Shown here one piece after another: positions 24,289 through 36,220 of a DNA stretch of 64,000 nt (its first letter is position 1; the number at the start of each line of letters is the position of its first letter). The notes beneath the pieces are model-generated. The model saw only the letters and a program-made list of their open reading frames with translations. It was not told where the DNA came from and made no database searches. Location of the stretch: NCBI RefSeq assembly GCF_025698545.1, contig NC_068575.1, positions 59,653,980 through 59,717,979 on the forward strand, in the 5' to 3' direction. Origin of the DNA: Gossypium raimondii. Lineage: Eukaryota > Streptophyta > Magnoliopsida > Malvales > Malvaceae. The translations under genes and the position numbers were made by a program.

Positions 24289-27067
24289 ATCCGACTGTTT
24301 GAAACCATTGTATCCCTAACATCTTCGAAAAACACGTGTCCCGCCTCCATCTGGTTGACTTGTTGCTGACTCATTTTTGGCATCAAGGTAGCCAACTTGT
24401 AGAATGTAGCCAAGAAGAAAGATGAAATCGAAAGATGTCGTGTTTTTAACAACACAGCGTTGATCCCCTCCACCAAGTTTGTGATCATTTGACCATAACG
24501 AAAGCCCTCGTCAAAACTTTGAGCCCATTGTCACAGCTCCATAGTACCTAACCACTATTAGAAAGATGTGTTCGTTTGACCCTCCATGTCACTCTCAAGT
24601 CGAGTCATTCTTTGGCGGAAAATGTGTGGCTCTAGCTCGTGCTTTGTATATGTATTAAGAAAATATAAGTTACACTATTGCCCTAAAACATTAAAACTTA
24701 TATTAAAAAGATAAGGTTATCCTTTACCCATTCTCACAATTTGTCTCCGCCAGTCTACATTATTATAATCTCAATGGAAGTTAGTCGCGATATGCCGGAT
24801 GCAGTAAATGAATCTCCATGGCACACAGGAATGCCTAATGGCGGCAATTAATCATTTCACTATATCGAAGATGATGTAAATATTATCATTGCTAATAGCA
24901 TACCTCCGCAGGTTGGTAAGGAAGAATTCTCACGATTCTATGTTCTCCTTATCTACGATTGCAAATGCAATCGGGAGCACATTCTTATTGTCGTCTTGAG
25001 CAATCGTAAGAATTAGGATTTGTGTATATTTTTCGTATAGCCAGGTCCTATCTACTTGCACAAACGGTTTGCAGTGGGGAAATGCGCGCACACATGGATC
25101 AAAACATCTAGAACATTCGATGAAAAATTCTTTTTCCCGGTTGTAGTTGGTCATTTTGGCCGTAATAAGGTCGTGTATATAACTCAATGACAGTCCCTGG
25201 TACGTACTTCCGCATAGCGGTTATCCATCCCTGTAGCTCATTATATGACGCATCAAAATCCTCGTACAATTGCTCTATTGTCATCTGTTTAGCTATCCAC
25301 GCCTTTCGGTATGATACTCGATACTGGAATCATGCCTGCATTTCGGCAATCAATACCAAAACTTTAATGGTCGTTATGTCCTTCACCATTGGCATGATAC
25401 ATATACAGATAGTTTTGGAATCAAGTTTTCGATGATCTTCTGTCATACGTGTTGATATGCATGTGTGAGACCCAACAAATTTTCGTATCTCCCACATCTG
25501 CGAATTTTTTTATAAATGCAATTCGTACTCGCCAATTGCAGCCTTCCATCGACATCCAACACTCCCCAATATATAATGTTGGTTTAGACATTGTGATTTT
25601 GTAGTTCACTGATATATTCATGCTATACCGCTTAATAGTAAATACGCACACTTCTTTACTTTTGAATATCTGGTCTACAAACAACTCCTCAGGATCAGAA
25701 TCTACGGCTAGCTAGTGAGTAGGTAGTATTTCAGAGTACTCTGGGAACTTGGCTACATGCGTCGCATCGAAGTCTATGAGCGACATGTGTGGCCCAGGAT
25801 TATTGTGTATCACGATACGTCGAATCTGGTTCTCGATTGAAGACGCGTTAATGTTTCCATCGTCATTCACGTCTTCATCGTCAATATCGGAGACCTCGTC
25901 CATATCGGGATCACTATCACTATCGTCCTCTTGATCACAAAGATCACTACTGTCGTATCCATCATCACCAACCACATAAATATCGGGTGCAACATTAAGA
26001 TCGATATCGATCCCGCGTATAGTCGATTCACTGTCAGCGTACAATATTGAAGCCACCATACACGGTTCTTGAGCTCCATGTTCTTTATCATATGCAGTGA
26101 GATCTTCAGTTGACTCCACAACAATTAACTCAGCAAATAAGTGAATCGGTGCATTTTGGTCACTCCAATTCCTGCAATAAAGAGCGATCATTGTCTCCAC
26201 GTCTTCATCGTTTACAAGTTCCATTTTAGTGAATTTGATGGGATATGTCGAAACTGAAAACTTTTAGAAAACTTTCGAGACATTTCTATTAAATCTCATT
26301 GCTATTTGTTGCCGACATTCAAATATACATCGAACGGTTGTTGTCAAGATGATTCCATCAAAATAAACGCATATGAAAAACTAATTATCCATCTTCAATA
26401 CTCAATCTGTTAAAAAATAAACAAAAATCTTAAAACAATTTGAACAACATAAACATAACAATATCAAATTTATTGTCATTTCTAACAATATCTATGATAG
26501 AAATATTTTCAGAGTTATCTATTTTTTCCTGTTATTATCACTAACTAACAATTACTTTATAATATTTACTAACATAAAAACTTTTAAATATATTAAAAAA
26601 TTTAAAACACAACATTCACAATGAACACATAATTAATCTAAACACAAAACTTACAAACAAATCACAATAAACAAAATAACTTTAAAACAAAACATAAAAT
26701 AACACTAAACAAATTATATAATACTAACAAAATAATTTTTTCTTATCATAATCTATTCTATTTGAAAATAACAATAAAAATAATAATACTTTTTCTTTCT
26801 TCTCTTTTCTTTCCCCTCTCTTGTTCTGTTATTTTTTTTTAAATGATACTTTAAAATTGAACAAGATGGGGGAAGGGGAAAATACTACTGGTGCTGCCTA
26901 TCAGATAGGCACTATACCCCAATACCCCTTCCGTATTTTTATACCGCATATACAACAGAATAGACTAAGTGGTGTCGCCTATCACTTTGGCACCACTACT
27001 AAAATATATATATTTTTAACTGAATTTTATCAAAATCTTAGGATGCCACCGCTTATGCACCACCCTT

Positions 27068-27145
27068 CACCTTTTTAAATATACCATTTTACTACATAAT
27101 TTTTGAAACATGTCATTTTAGTATTTTTTTAAAATTTTATATTAT
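27068..27145. repeat. Right terminal inverted repeat of the MULE
   Basis: It is the reverse complement of 16197-16272 with few mismatches. The outermost matched bases are ATTATATTTTAC-like on this strand and end at 27145. Confidence 0.75.
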
Positions 27146-30100
27146 ACAGGTAAGCGTTCTGTTGTTTTTTATTCTTTCATCCTTTTCTTACATCGTAAAA
27201 GTCTGTCAGAAAAATAAAGGGTAAAATGGTCTCACATGTTTACTGTAACTTAACGACGTTATTGGAATTAAATCAAGAAAAACAAAGCACACGTAGTTCT
27301 AATGGCCGGCCCAAGATTTTCACAAAATATTGTAAGTTTCTTGCCTTTATTTATATTTCTCGTGGATAGCAAAGGATAGCGGTAAATTTTTTTTATATTT
27401 TTAGTATATTAGTATGTAATTTCTTCACTTTTATTTTAATGAATTTAAAATTTATTCTTTTAAATTTAAAATTAAGTTTAATTGTTAATATTATTAAATT
27501 TTTTGTTAAATTCAAGTTTATTATAGTATTGTTTTTATTACATACCAAGTAAGTTTTATTGTTTTATAATATCATACCGATGAATTTTAAATTTTTTAAT
27601 AATATTAATATTAAATATGAATTTTAAAATTTTAAAATAGAAAATTAAAGTTGAAATCAATAAAGAATACATGTTTAAACATTCTTTGGAATTCAAATTT
27701 TAAGCTTTAATAATTTAATGATTCAATATAAAATTTTTAACAATCTTATTATAAGTTTTGAGAATATTTATTCTTTTAAGATAATGTTTAAAATTACAAT
27801 AATCCTTCTAATCCATTAATAAGAGGATAATGTACTTTAGAATACTCAAACCCACATCCTCCTACATTAATAATAATACTCATGCCAATCAATTAAAATT
27901 TAATTTATGTATCTAATATAATTAACTAACATAAAATTTCTGAGATATATATACGCTAATATATTCAATCACATCACCCTATTAAATAACTAATGCAGTT
28001 GTGGACCCTAATGCAAATATTTTGTATTAAAGAAATAATGGGCAACAGTCTGGTAACATTAATGAAGCTGTGGGTCCTCTTCAACTGCAACCAACATGCC
28101 ATAAATGTAGTAAACTTTCTAAATTTATGATTACAAGAATAGAAAATTTTCAAAATTGGTTTTATTTAATTATTTCAATTAATTTATCTGTAGGATTAAA
28201 TAAATTATTAAAAGATTAAAATAAAAGATATAAAAATTCGGTTCAATCGCTCAATTCAATCAATTTTTATTCGGTTTAATTAATTCGTATCAATTCTCGA
28301 ATCAACTTAAAAAAATTAAATTTCAAATATACAAAAATGTAAAAAATTAAAAGCATATATAATAAAAATATTATTTTTTAAAACAATAAAAAATCAAACC
28401 ACAAAACGTGTGGTCATATTACTCGAATTCTTACTTGCGAATCTTTGTCAAAATTAGGGATGTGAAAATTTCGGGTAAAACTGATTTAATCGGTCGAACC
28501 GAATTATTTTGGTTAATTGGTTGGTTAATTGAATTAATTCGGTTCGAAATTAGTTAATTTATCGAAAATTTATATTTTTATATACATTTTACATATATTA
28601 AATTCAGTTAATTTTTGATATGTTTTATACTTGTTTTAATAAAAATAAATAAATAAAATTCGGTTAATTCGGTTAATTAACCGAATTAACAAAAAAAGTT
28701 CGGTTCAGTTAATTTTCTTAAAAAATCCAGTTTGATTAACGGTTAAAGATTTAAAAAGTTCGATTAATTTAATTAATGCTAATTCGATAGGTTAACCGAT
28801 AGAACACACCTGGTCAAAACTAATAGATTTTATTTATATTACTCAATTCAATCATATATTAATATTGAATAAAGATATATATTTAATATTGGTATAATAA
28901 TTTATTTTAAAATTTTTATATACTTGAAGTATTTTATTAGTATTATATTTTCGCTCCTATTTTTGAATATTATGTAAAAAAGAGTATCAAACATAAAAAT
29001 AAAAAATAAAAAAAAAGTTGAAAAAAAGGGGATTAGAAGAAATCTATCAAATTGCAACGTTGTTAATTTTCGAAATAAAAATGGGCAACGTTGTTCAGCT
29101 TGTAAGGAAATGATCAATGAAGAAGGTAATCCAGTGGACACCTAATCACAGTTTCTTCTTTGTCTTTGGGCTTTTTGCAGTTTCCTAGGTTGTCCCAAGG
29201 TTCATGCAGAAGCCCAAAGCAAAATACCAGGTTCAATTTCTTCACAGGCCTTGCACTCAAACAATGCATGTCAACTTCGCCTTCTTATTTGTTTATATGA
29301 GAATGAAGTGTTTTCCCTTAATGGGTTAACACGATTTGTGTTTGTGGGAAACAGATAATCACGACCTTATACAAGTCAAGAGACATAAAAGATATTATTG
29401 TTACATAAAAGATTAGAGGTGAATAATGCAAATAGGTGAGCAACTGAGCATTAGGTTAAGTTGATTAGCACACCGACATTAAAAATGAATGAACAAAGTT
29501 GTGACAAATAAGCAAAATCACCAAATCTAATCTTAAATTGATGTCAAAGTCCACCAACCTCCATAAACAGTCCATCTCATGTCATGTGCAAACTAATCTA
29601 TTCAATTATTTGATAAACTTCACCCACAAGCCACTATTTAAGATATGGTTGGTCACTCTTTAACCTTTTTAAATCCTCCTTTTCGACTCATATTATCTTG
29701 CTTTTTTGACTTTTCATAACATACAGAATCATTAGTTACTCTATTTTTTAATTATTTGAGAGATATTTAAGTATTTCTTCATCAATAATATTTACAAGAT
29801 ATTGAGGTACTTTCAACTTTTTAAAAGATATTTACATATTTTTCCATAAATAATATAAATTTTGAATATCTTTCGACTTTTTAAATTCATATTGACTTAA
29901 TCATGGAATTGAGGATTAAAGGAAAAGCAAAGGCAAAGGGTAGAAAGTGTTGAAAAGAAGAAGAATCTGTTCCACCTTTCTATCAATGAAAAGCCCAACT
30001 TTAGCCATTGGGATGGGAAGCTGAAATGCTATTGGCTCCAAAACAATCAAAATTATTACTGCAAAATATTAAGTCTATCAAATTTCTTCCCATGCAATTA

Positions 30101-31109
30101 AAATCTCCTCAATAATTTACTCTTTTAAATTAATATCATATTTAAAATTAATTAAACTAGTACCAAGTAGAAGAACAACTTGTGGAAAATCAAGTTGGAA
30201 AAGAAATTAAAAGAGTGGTTATGGCTAACAGTCATATATCAATATACTTTTTCGAACATAACAACATGGTTCCAAAGTTCGTCCAAAAGGAAAAACATAG
30301 TTTCAAAGAAAATAACTAAAAAAGTTGGATAAAAAAATAAAAACAGAGAAAAAAGATCAGATATTTACAATCTATATGTTATTTTTTCTTCTTTTTTCAA
30401 CAAAAGTAATAGGTGACACATAAGTCTACAAAAGAATGGTCTCAATATACTTCAAAAAAAAAAAAAAGTATGAGAAGTTTGTTATTTCCCCAATTTTGGG
30501 GAAAGTTGAGAGACGAAGAGGGTTCAAAGTTTGTGCGTGGCAAAGCCTTCCAGTAAGCCAAGCCAAGCTGCAAATTATCTGAAAAAAGAAGATATTTTTC
30601 CATGTTTAAGATTGTTTTTTTTTTTTTATATATATGGGGAGAAAAGATTTGATATTTCGTAAAAGCTGAAACCCCCGAGGTCTAAAACAGTATGTAGATG
30701 TCGTTTTTGCCTAAAGGGAAATGCCGTGTGGGCATCACGTCCCTGCCCTTATCTTTACATCCTATCTTCTCTTCTCTCTCTTTTGTCTCTTTGGTCTGAT
30801 CAGTAATTCGGAATCAGAGTAGGCCATTTCTCTTTGTTTTGGATTAGAGTTTTGCTTAAAGTCCCAACTTTTGTTTTGGAATTGGTTTAGAGGTTGAAGA
30901 AAAGGGTAAGAAAAAAGTTGGGTCTTTTTTATGGAAGAAATGAAGGTGGAAATTTTAAATTTTACAGGAATTATTTGAAAGCTAGTGAATTTGGAGTTTA
31001 CTGATAGATTGAAGGAAAGGGCAGCAGAAAGAGTTGTTTTTTTTTTCTATTATTTTTTTAGGAAAAAAAGCGAAGAAACAGATCAAATCAAAAAAAGTAG
31101 AAGCAACAT
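27146..31109. other. Intergenic stretch left of the MAP kinase
   Basis: No exon or known protein is seen. It contains one MITE with an imperfect 8-bp duplication (28456-28812). The last 1 kb or so should include the MPK7-like promoter and leader. Pyrimidine-rich runs (TCTTCTCTTCTCTCTCTTTT, 30765-30795) and a TATATATAT run near 30628-30636 lie there, but I cannot fix a transcription start. Confidence 0.5.
28456..28812. mobile_element. Small hAT-type MITE
   Basis: It is 357 bp long, beginning TAGGGATGTGAAAATT and ending GATAGAACACACCTG. It is flanked by GTCAAAAT (28448-28455) and GTCAAAAC (28813-28820), an 8-bp duplication with one change. The interior is rich in GGTTAATTCGGTTAA-type self-complementary runs (for example ATTCGGTTAATTAACCGAAT at 28669). 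No coding capacity. Confidence 0.7.
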
Positions 31110-31216
31110 GTAAGATTGATTCCAAACCCTTTTTTTCTTTTTATTTTCTCTGGGTTAAATTTAAGGTTGTTGTTTTTTTTTTAAATTTGGTGATCCTTTG
31201 TTCTTGGGAATTTCAG
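31110..31216 (+). other. Probable 5' UTR intron of the MPK7-like gene
   Basis: Donor ACAT|GTAAGATT at 31110 and acceptor AATTTCAG|AGAGGA ending at 31216, after a long T-rich tract, lie six bases before the MPK7 ATG. Removing it leaves a leader without an in-frame extension. Called from splice motifs. Confidence 0.5.
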
Positions 31217-31222
31217 AGAGGA

Positions 31223-33320
31223 ATGGCGATGCTTGTAGAGCCACCAAATGGGGTGAAGCCAAGAGGGAAGCACTACTATTCAATGTGGCAGACCCTTTTC
31301 GAGATTGACACAAAGTACGTTCCAATCAAGCCAATAGGGAGAGGAGCATACGGGGTCGTTTGCTCATCCATCAACAAGGAAACCAACGAAAAAGTGGCTA
31401 TAAAGAAGATCAACAATGTATTCGACAATCGTGTTGATGCGTTGAGAACTTTGAGGGAGTTGAAACTTCTCAGACACATTCGACATGACAATGTGATCGC
31501 TTTGAAGGATGTCATGATGCCAACTCACAGAACCAGTTTTAAGGATGTTTATTTGGTTTATGAGCTTATGGACACGGATTTGCATCAGATTATCAAATCT
31601 TCTCAGCCACTTTCTAAGGATCATTGCAAATATTTTATTTTTCAGGTACTTGGAAAGTAACCCTTTTCTTCTCAACTCTTATTATGATTTGCTTATGATT
31701 ATTGCTTTTCTAATGTTAAAATGTTGAAATATTTTTCTGCATTATTAGATTTAACAGGTAAATTTTTATGTCCTGGATGATCAGAAATGATATTAACCAA
31801 GTCTAGATGGTACTTTTGGTAATGCATATTAACTATTGAGTTCAAGTAACAAAGCTAGAAGTCATTGGACTTGTTATGATCTTGTTGTTTGATTTCCACA
31901 TTTTGCAAGGCCTTCGCAGTTCACAATGTATAGTGTCTAGTTAGCATTAATAGCCGTCCTTTGATGCTAAATTGTATGCCTTTTTGGGTTTGGGACTTCT
32001 ATGAGTTCCATGCTGATCTGGTCCCAAATTGAATTTAGTTTGGCAGAACTATGGGGCATTGAGTTATTAGGCTAAATACAACTTGTGTTGTACTTCTGGA
32101 AACTTATTAGTAAATTGATTATGGTACAAGATGATGATAATAGATCAACAGTTCAAGGAATACAGTTGCATATTTATTGAAGGAGAGTTATTTGGTAGTT
32201 GTTTGTAATCATAAAGGTATGAATAGTATGCTGTGTTCATTTGATTCGGCAAGGGTTCTTTCAAATTTGATTTGTTATGCTTCCCTTCCTCTTCCCTTTC
32301 GTTGGATTCTCATACATTTTCGATTTGTTTGGTTTGCTTTCTTTGCAAGGTGGTAAATAATAGTTTACGTATCTTCTCTTGTCAGTTTTTTTTTTTCCTA
32401 GTAGCCATCATAATTACTTCATTAAATACTTGTAGATTGGTTCCTATACCAGGCAAAGGTAATAATAATGTAAACTTAAAAAATTATGTGCTTCGACGTT
32501 TGCATATGCTACAATGAACCTAATTGCGATCTCGTGTCAAATATTATGTGTAAATTTAGTCTTTTTTTCATTCCCTGTCGTTCATGTCTCATATAAGTAT
32601 TGTCTGCTTGTGACTAACCTTTAGTGCATATTTTAGTTACTACGAGGGCTGAAGTACCTTCACTCGGAAAATATCCTTCACCGAGACTTGAAGCCTGGGA
32701 ACCTCCTTGTCAATGCTAACTGTGACCTAAAGATATGTGATTTTGGGCTTGCCCGAACCAGCAGAGGTAATGAACAATTCATGACAGAGTATGTTGTCAC
32801 CCGTTGGTACCGTGCACCTGAGCTCCTACTATACTGTGACAATTATGGGACATCCATTGATGTTTGGTCGGTAGGATGCATCTTTGCAGAGATTCTTGGT
32901 CGGAAACCAATCTTTCCTGGAACAGAGTGCCTCAGCCAGCTTAAGCTAATAATCGATGTCCTTGGAAGCCAGCAAGAGGCTGATCTTCAGTTTATCGATA
33001 ATCCCAAAGCCCGAAGGTATATCAAGTCACTTCCTTATTCTAGGGGCACCCATCTTTCCCATTTATATCCTCAAGCCGATCCATTAGCCATAGATTTGTT
33101 GCAAAGTATGCTTGTTTTTGACCCATCTAAGAGAATTACCGTCACAGAAGCTCTCCTACACCCATACATGTCAGGGCTATATGATCCGAGGTGCAATCCA
33201 CCTGCCCAAGTCCCGATTGATCTCGACATAGACGAGAACATGAGAGAAGAGATGATTAGGGAGATGATGTGGGCTGAGATGCTTCATTACCACCCAGAGG
33301 CTGCATCTGCAAATGCTTAG
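31223..33320 (+). CDS. MPK7: Group C MAP kinase, MPK7-like (2 exons)
   Basis: Exons are 31223-31645 and 32637-33320, giving 368 residues, the same length as Arabidopsis MPK7 as I recall it. The start [10 protein letters not shown] is shared by the group (MPK1/2/7/14). Visible kinase parts are the glycine loop GRGAYG (39-44), catalytic lysine K61 in VAIKK, the HRDLKPGN loop with D158, DFG (176-178) and the TEY activation site (T191, Y193) in [15 protein letters not shown]. The C-terminus ends in [11 protein letters not shown]. Group C MAPKs are activated by MKK3 in Arabidopsis and take part in ABA, ROS and wounding responses in cytosol and nucleus. The single coding intron (31646-32636, phase 0) falls right before [10 protein letters not shown]. 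The frame is open upstream of the ATG but no upstream in-frame ATG exists near 31034, so this start is safe. MPK14 is the main alternative. Confidence 0.95.
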
Positions 33321-35310
33321 ATGACATTGTTTTAAGCTATGCTGGGTTCTGTTACTTTGTTATAATGTTTGTTTCGCAACCAGTATTATTATTTAACCTA
33401 GAAGAACACCATTGAAACTTCTGCATGCCATGGAACTTCGCATTGAGATTTTTAGTTTTGATTGGCTCGTGTTAACCTGTAAATGCTATTATTTTTAGCC
33501 CGGATATCTTCTCACTCTGTTGATGAGCCGACAGCATATCCAATTGTTACCCGAAATTAATTCACAGATTAGCAGACAGAAGAACATTTAACTAATAAAG
33601 TTGATAATTTTAGAAATTAATTCAGTCTGAAAATAAAGAAAAAGTTGCAAATATTAGAATTTGAGGCACCTAGAAGTGGACACATGAGTTAATTTATATG
33701 AACCAAAATTGCTGCTTTTTGAGATTATTAAGCTAGTTGCCGATAAAACTACAGCTACAATGACAGATTTATTGTTTGTTGGCATCATATGCCAGGTTCA
33801 AGTCTTGTGTCACTCAATCCCTTCTCCTATATAGCGCTAAAACAACAGTTGGAACAAAATATTTTTGACAGGCAGAAGGGACGACCTCTGCGCCTATATA
33901 TAGTATCAGCAATGTGAATCTCGTTTCTATTTAATGGTATTTGAGAAAGGACTTCTTGACATGAATGATGTTTGTGATAGTTTTTCTGGTCTCATAGGGT
34001 AGAAGAAGGTGACGTTGAAAATTACTTAATATATTCAATTGTTTGTATAGTTTTAAGGTCACAAATTCAAATTCCACTGAGAGCAGGCGGATGGAGCCGC
34101 TCCCTTGTGAACTTCTTGAGACCCTCAGCAGAGGTTGAAGATAAACCTAGGATGGAACCAAACACAAAAACTCCAGGTCCAATATCGATTTATTGGGAAT
34201 CCGTCGACTCTCAATGGATGACACACTTATCCAAGAGGGAGTCTAACTTCCCATTAACAAGTTTTAACTAAATTGAATTACAATTAAGGTTTAATGGTAT
34301 AAAAATCCCGAAGCATTTTTAAACAAAAAAGGAGCCTCTTCAAACTTTTTGGACTTAATCGAACCCTTCAATTGATAAAATTAGTCAAATAAATCATTTG
34401 ACTGATGTTGACCGTTAAATCTATTCTTTCGATGTGGTAGTTTATTGATGATACATTATAATCAATGTATCCCTATTTTATCTTATAAATCATATCACCA
34501 AATAATTTAAAATTATAAACATTTTTAAAAAATTAAAATATAAAATTAAGAAAAATAATTTATTTTAAAAGATTCAATTGAGCTAATTCTTTTCTCATGC
34601 AAATTATAGAGGAAGTTTTCCTAATTGCCACATATACAAGCAATCATAACAATATATATTAAAAAAATTGGTTTGAAAATAATAACATAGGAATAGGATA
34701 TGCTTCTTCCTTTTATTATTCTCTTTTGTTAAAGGCTATAAGGGTAAAGAAGATGCCACCCTAAAACAAACTTTATATTATAAAACCCAAAAGCTTCTTC
34801 CTTTTTATTTTTAAATATATGAGATATTCTTTTATTCAGCTTTAGATTAGTTTGGTCAGATTCCGACGAACTAAGTTGGAAATTTCCTTCACACCCATTT
34901 TATTTAATTTCAAGTCAAAAGTTTAAATATTTTTAATGTGTAGATCTCTCAAACATGTCTTTAATCTATTTTGCTTCAATCCTACTTTAATTATTTTTAT
35001 TTAATATTTCTTGTTTAAATATTTAAATATCTACTCTAATTTTAAATAAGTGTTGAATGTGGTGGCAAGACTGAATTGTATTATCAATATCAAAACTCAA
35101 GTTTAATTATTACAAGAAACAACCGTAAGACTTAAATACTCATAAATGTCGAATTTTTTTAAAAAAATTACATGTATAGGCCGATTTTGAAAAAATTACA
35201 GGAATAGGCCGATTTTATGAAAATGCGTCTTCATACGCAATCCTACATTGTCCAGGAAATAAGCTGCAAATAGATTATGAGTTTATATATATCCATATCC
35301 CATATCCCAT

Positions 35311-35362
35311 ATCCCACATCGCTTAAGAAAATAAGGGAAATGAGACTTTGGGTCTATATAAG
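35311..35362 (+). promoter_or_regulatory. snRNA-type promoter pair: USE and TATA
   Basis: ATCCCACATCG (35311-35321) matches the plant upstream sequence element of U-snRNA genes (RTCCCACATCG). TATATAAG follows at 35355-35362, a gap of 33 bp, close to the spacing that gives RNA polymerase II transcription of plant snRNAs (the polymerase III type is about ten bases shorter). Downstream, near 35386, I cannot recognise U1, U2, U4, U5 or U6. Such USE-TATA pairs are also spread through plant genomes as repeats, so it may be non-functional. Confidence 0.5.
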
Positions 35363-36200
35363 GACTTGTTTTGTAAGTTTTATTCTACATTAATAGGTGG
35401 TACCAGTAGATAAGAAAAAATATTGGTGATGCCATTTTTAGTGTTGATGTGGTAAAAAACGTTTCCAGTTTGTAGCATTTTTCTGTCAATACAAAATTTT
35501 TTTTTAAAAACGACATTTATGAATCTTTAAGTCCAATTATAAGGTTGGGATGTTATCCCATAAAAAATTTGCACACACAAATAATTATTTCACAAACCAA
35601 ACTTTTATTTATTTTGGGTTAAAAAATTTATTAGATCCATCCAAGCATTCTTACCTCTTTCTAGGTAGCTTTGAAGAAATCATTTTGGTTTGCTTTCTTG
35701 TGTTTCCAATGTTTTGCTTATACGTATTAGTATCTCTTCTCTGCATTATCGAGTTTAGATGATAAATATTGCAGTTAAAAATAGTTATTCTTTTTAAGTT
35801 AAAATTTATATTTATATTCAAATCGAAATATAACATAAAATTTGAATCGACAGTCGTTTTACTTGCACACATTCTTTATAATTTGGTTGTTCAAGTGAAA
35901 GTTTGTGTAAAAGAATTTCTACAAAAAGAACTCAATGGACATAATCGTTGCTTTGAAGCAAAGGATTATACAAACCTACAAAAACACTATCAATGATTGT
36001 ACGCAGCGTTTTGTTAATGTATGAAGATATAACTTTTCAAAAAACCACCATGTTGGCATACATTTTTCAAGTACATGGATAATAGATGAACAGGAAATTT
36101 TAATGTTTGATGATGGTACATACCTCCATAAACATTTTTAATGTAAAGCTTATGAAATTGACAATTTCCAGTTAGCATTCATATATTGGTTTTTGTCAAC

Positions 36201-36220
36201 GGAGCAGGCTTACCTGCTCC
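36201..36220. other. Perfect 8-bp hairpin
   Basis: GGAGCAGG, a CTTA loop and CCTGCTCC form a perfect GC-rich stem in an AT-rich setting. Function unknown; it could be chance. Confidence 0.6.

Larger units (their letters stand above)
21533..26224 (-). pseudogene. MuDR/MURA-type transposase, decayed and interrupted
   Basis: Read on the minus strand, an acidic N-terminal piece (26224-25712, starting MELVNDEDVETMIALY) is followed by GCNWRVRIAF, then FDPCVRAFPHCKPFVQVDRTW, LYEKYTQILILTIAQDDN and VLPIAFAIVDKEN, the transposase core of plant MULEs. Further on come NLVEGINAVLLKTRHLSISS and EDVRDTMVS; the reading resumes past the inserted LTR with ARSMNVE, LHYPCAHVVA and a zinc-knuckle tail HCGLCKLAGHNRSKC. 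Several frame changes and stops separate these pieces. A solo LTR (22007-24288) splits the gene in the ATCCG target. It cannot make active transposase. Confidence 0.85.
16197..27145. mobile_element. Degenerate Mutator-like transposon (MULE), about 11 kb with insertions
   Basis: The left end (16197-16272) and the reverse complement of the right end (27068-27145) match over about 75 bp. Both begin ATAATATAAAATT and share ACATGTTTCAAAAATTATGT, then AAAATG and AGGTG. Between them are a decayed MURA-type transposase on the minus strand (26224-21533) and a decayed plant-mobile-domain fragment on the plus strand (20396-21130), tail to tail. Just inside both ends lie GGCACC/GGCGGCACC-rich segments (16450-16550; 26888-27060 on the other strand) and purine-rich tracts. 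An LTR retroelement piece (from 17377) and a solo LTR (22007-24288) interrupt it. Without them it would be about 5.7 kb, a normal size for a coding MULE. I found no clear 9-bp target duplication, so the outermost bases are uncertain. Confidence 0.75.

Noticed and set aside
25749-25934. Serine-rich open frame on the plus strand
   Set aside because: It is the antisense of the acidic N-terminal part of the MURA pseudogene.
31034-31222. In-frame extension upstream of the MPK7-like ATG
   Set aside because: The codon at 31034 is TTG, not ATG; a likely leader intron cuts the region; the family starts at MAMLVEPP.
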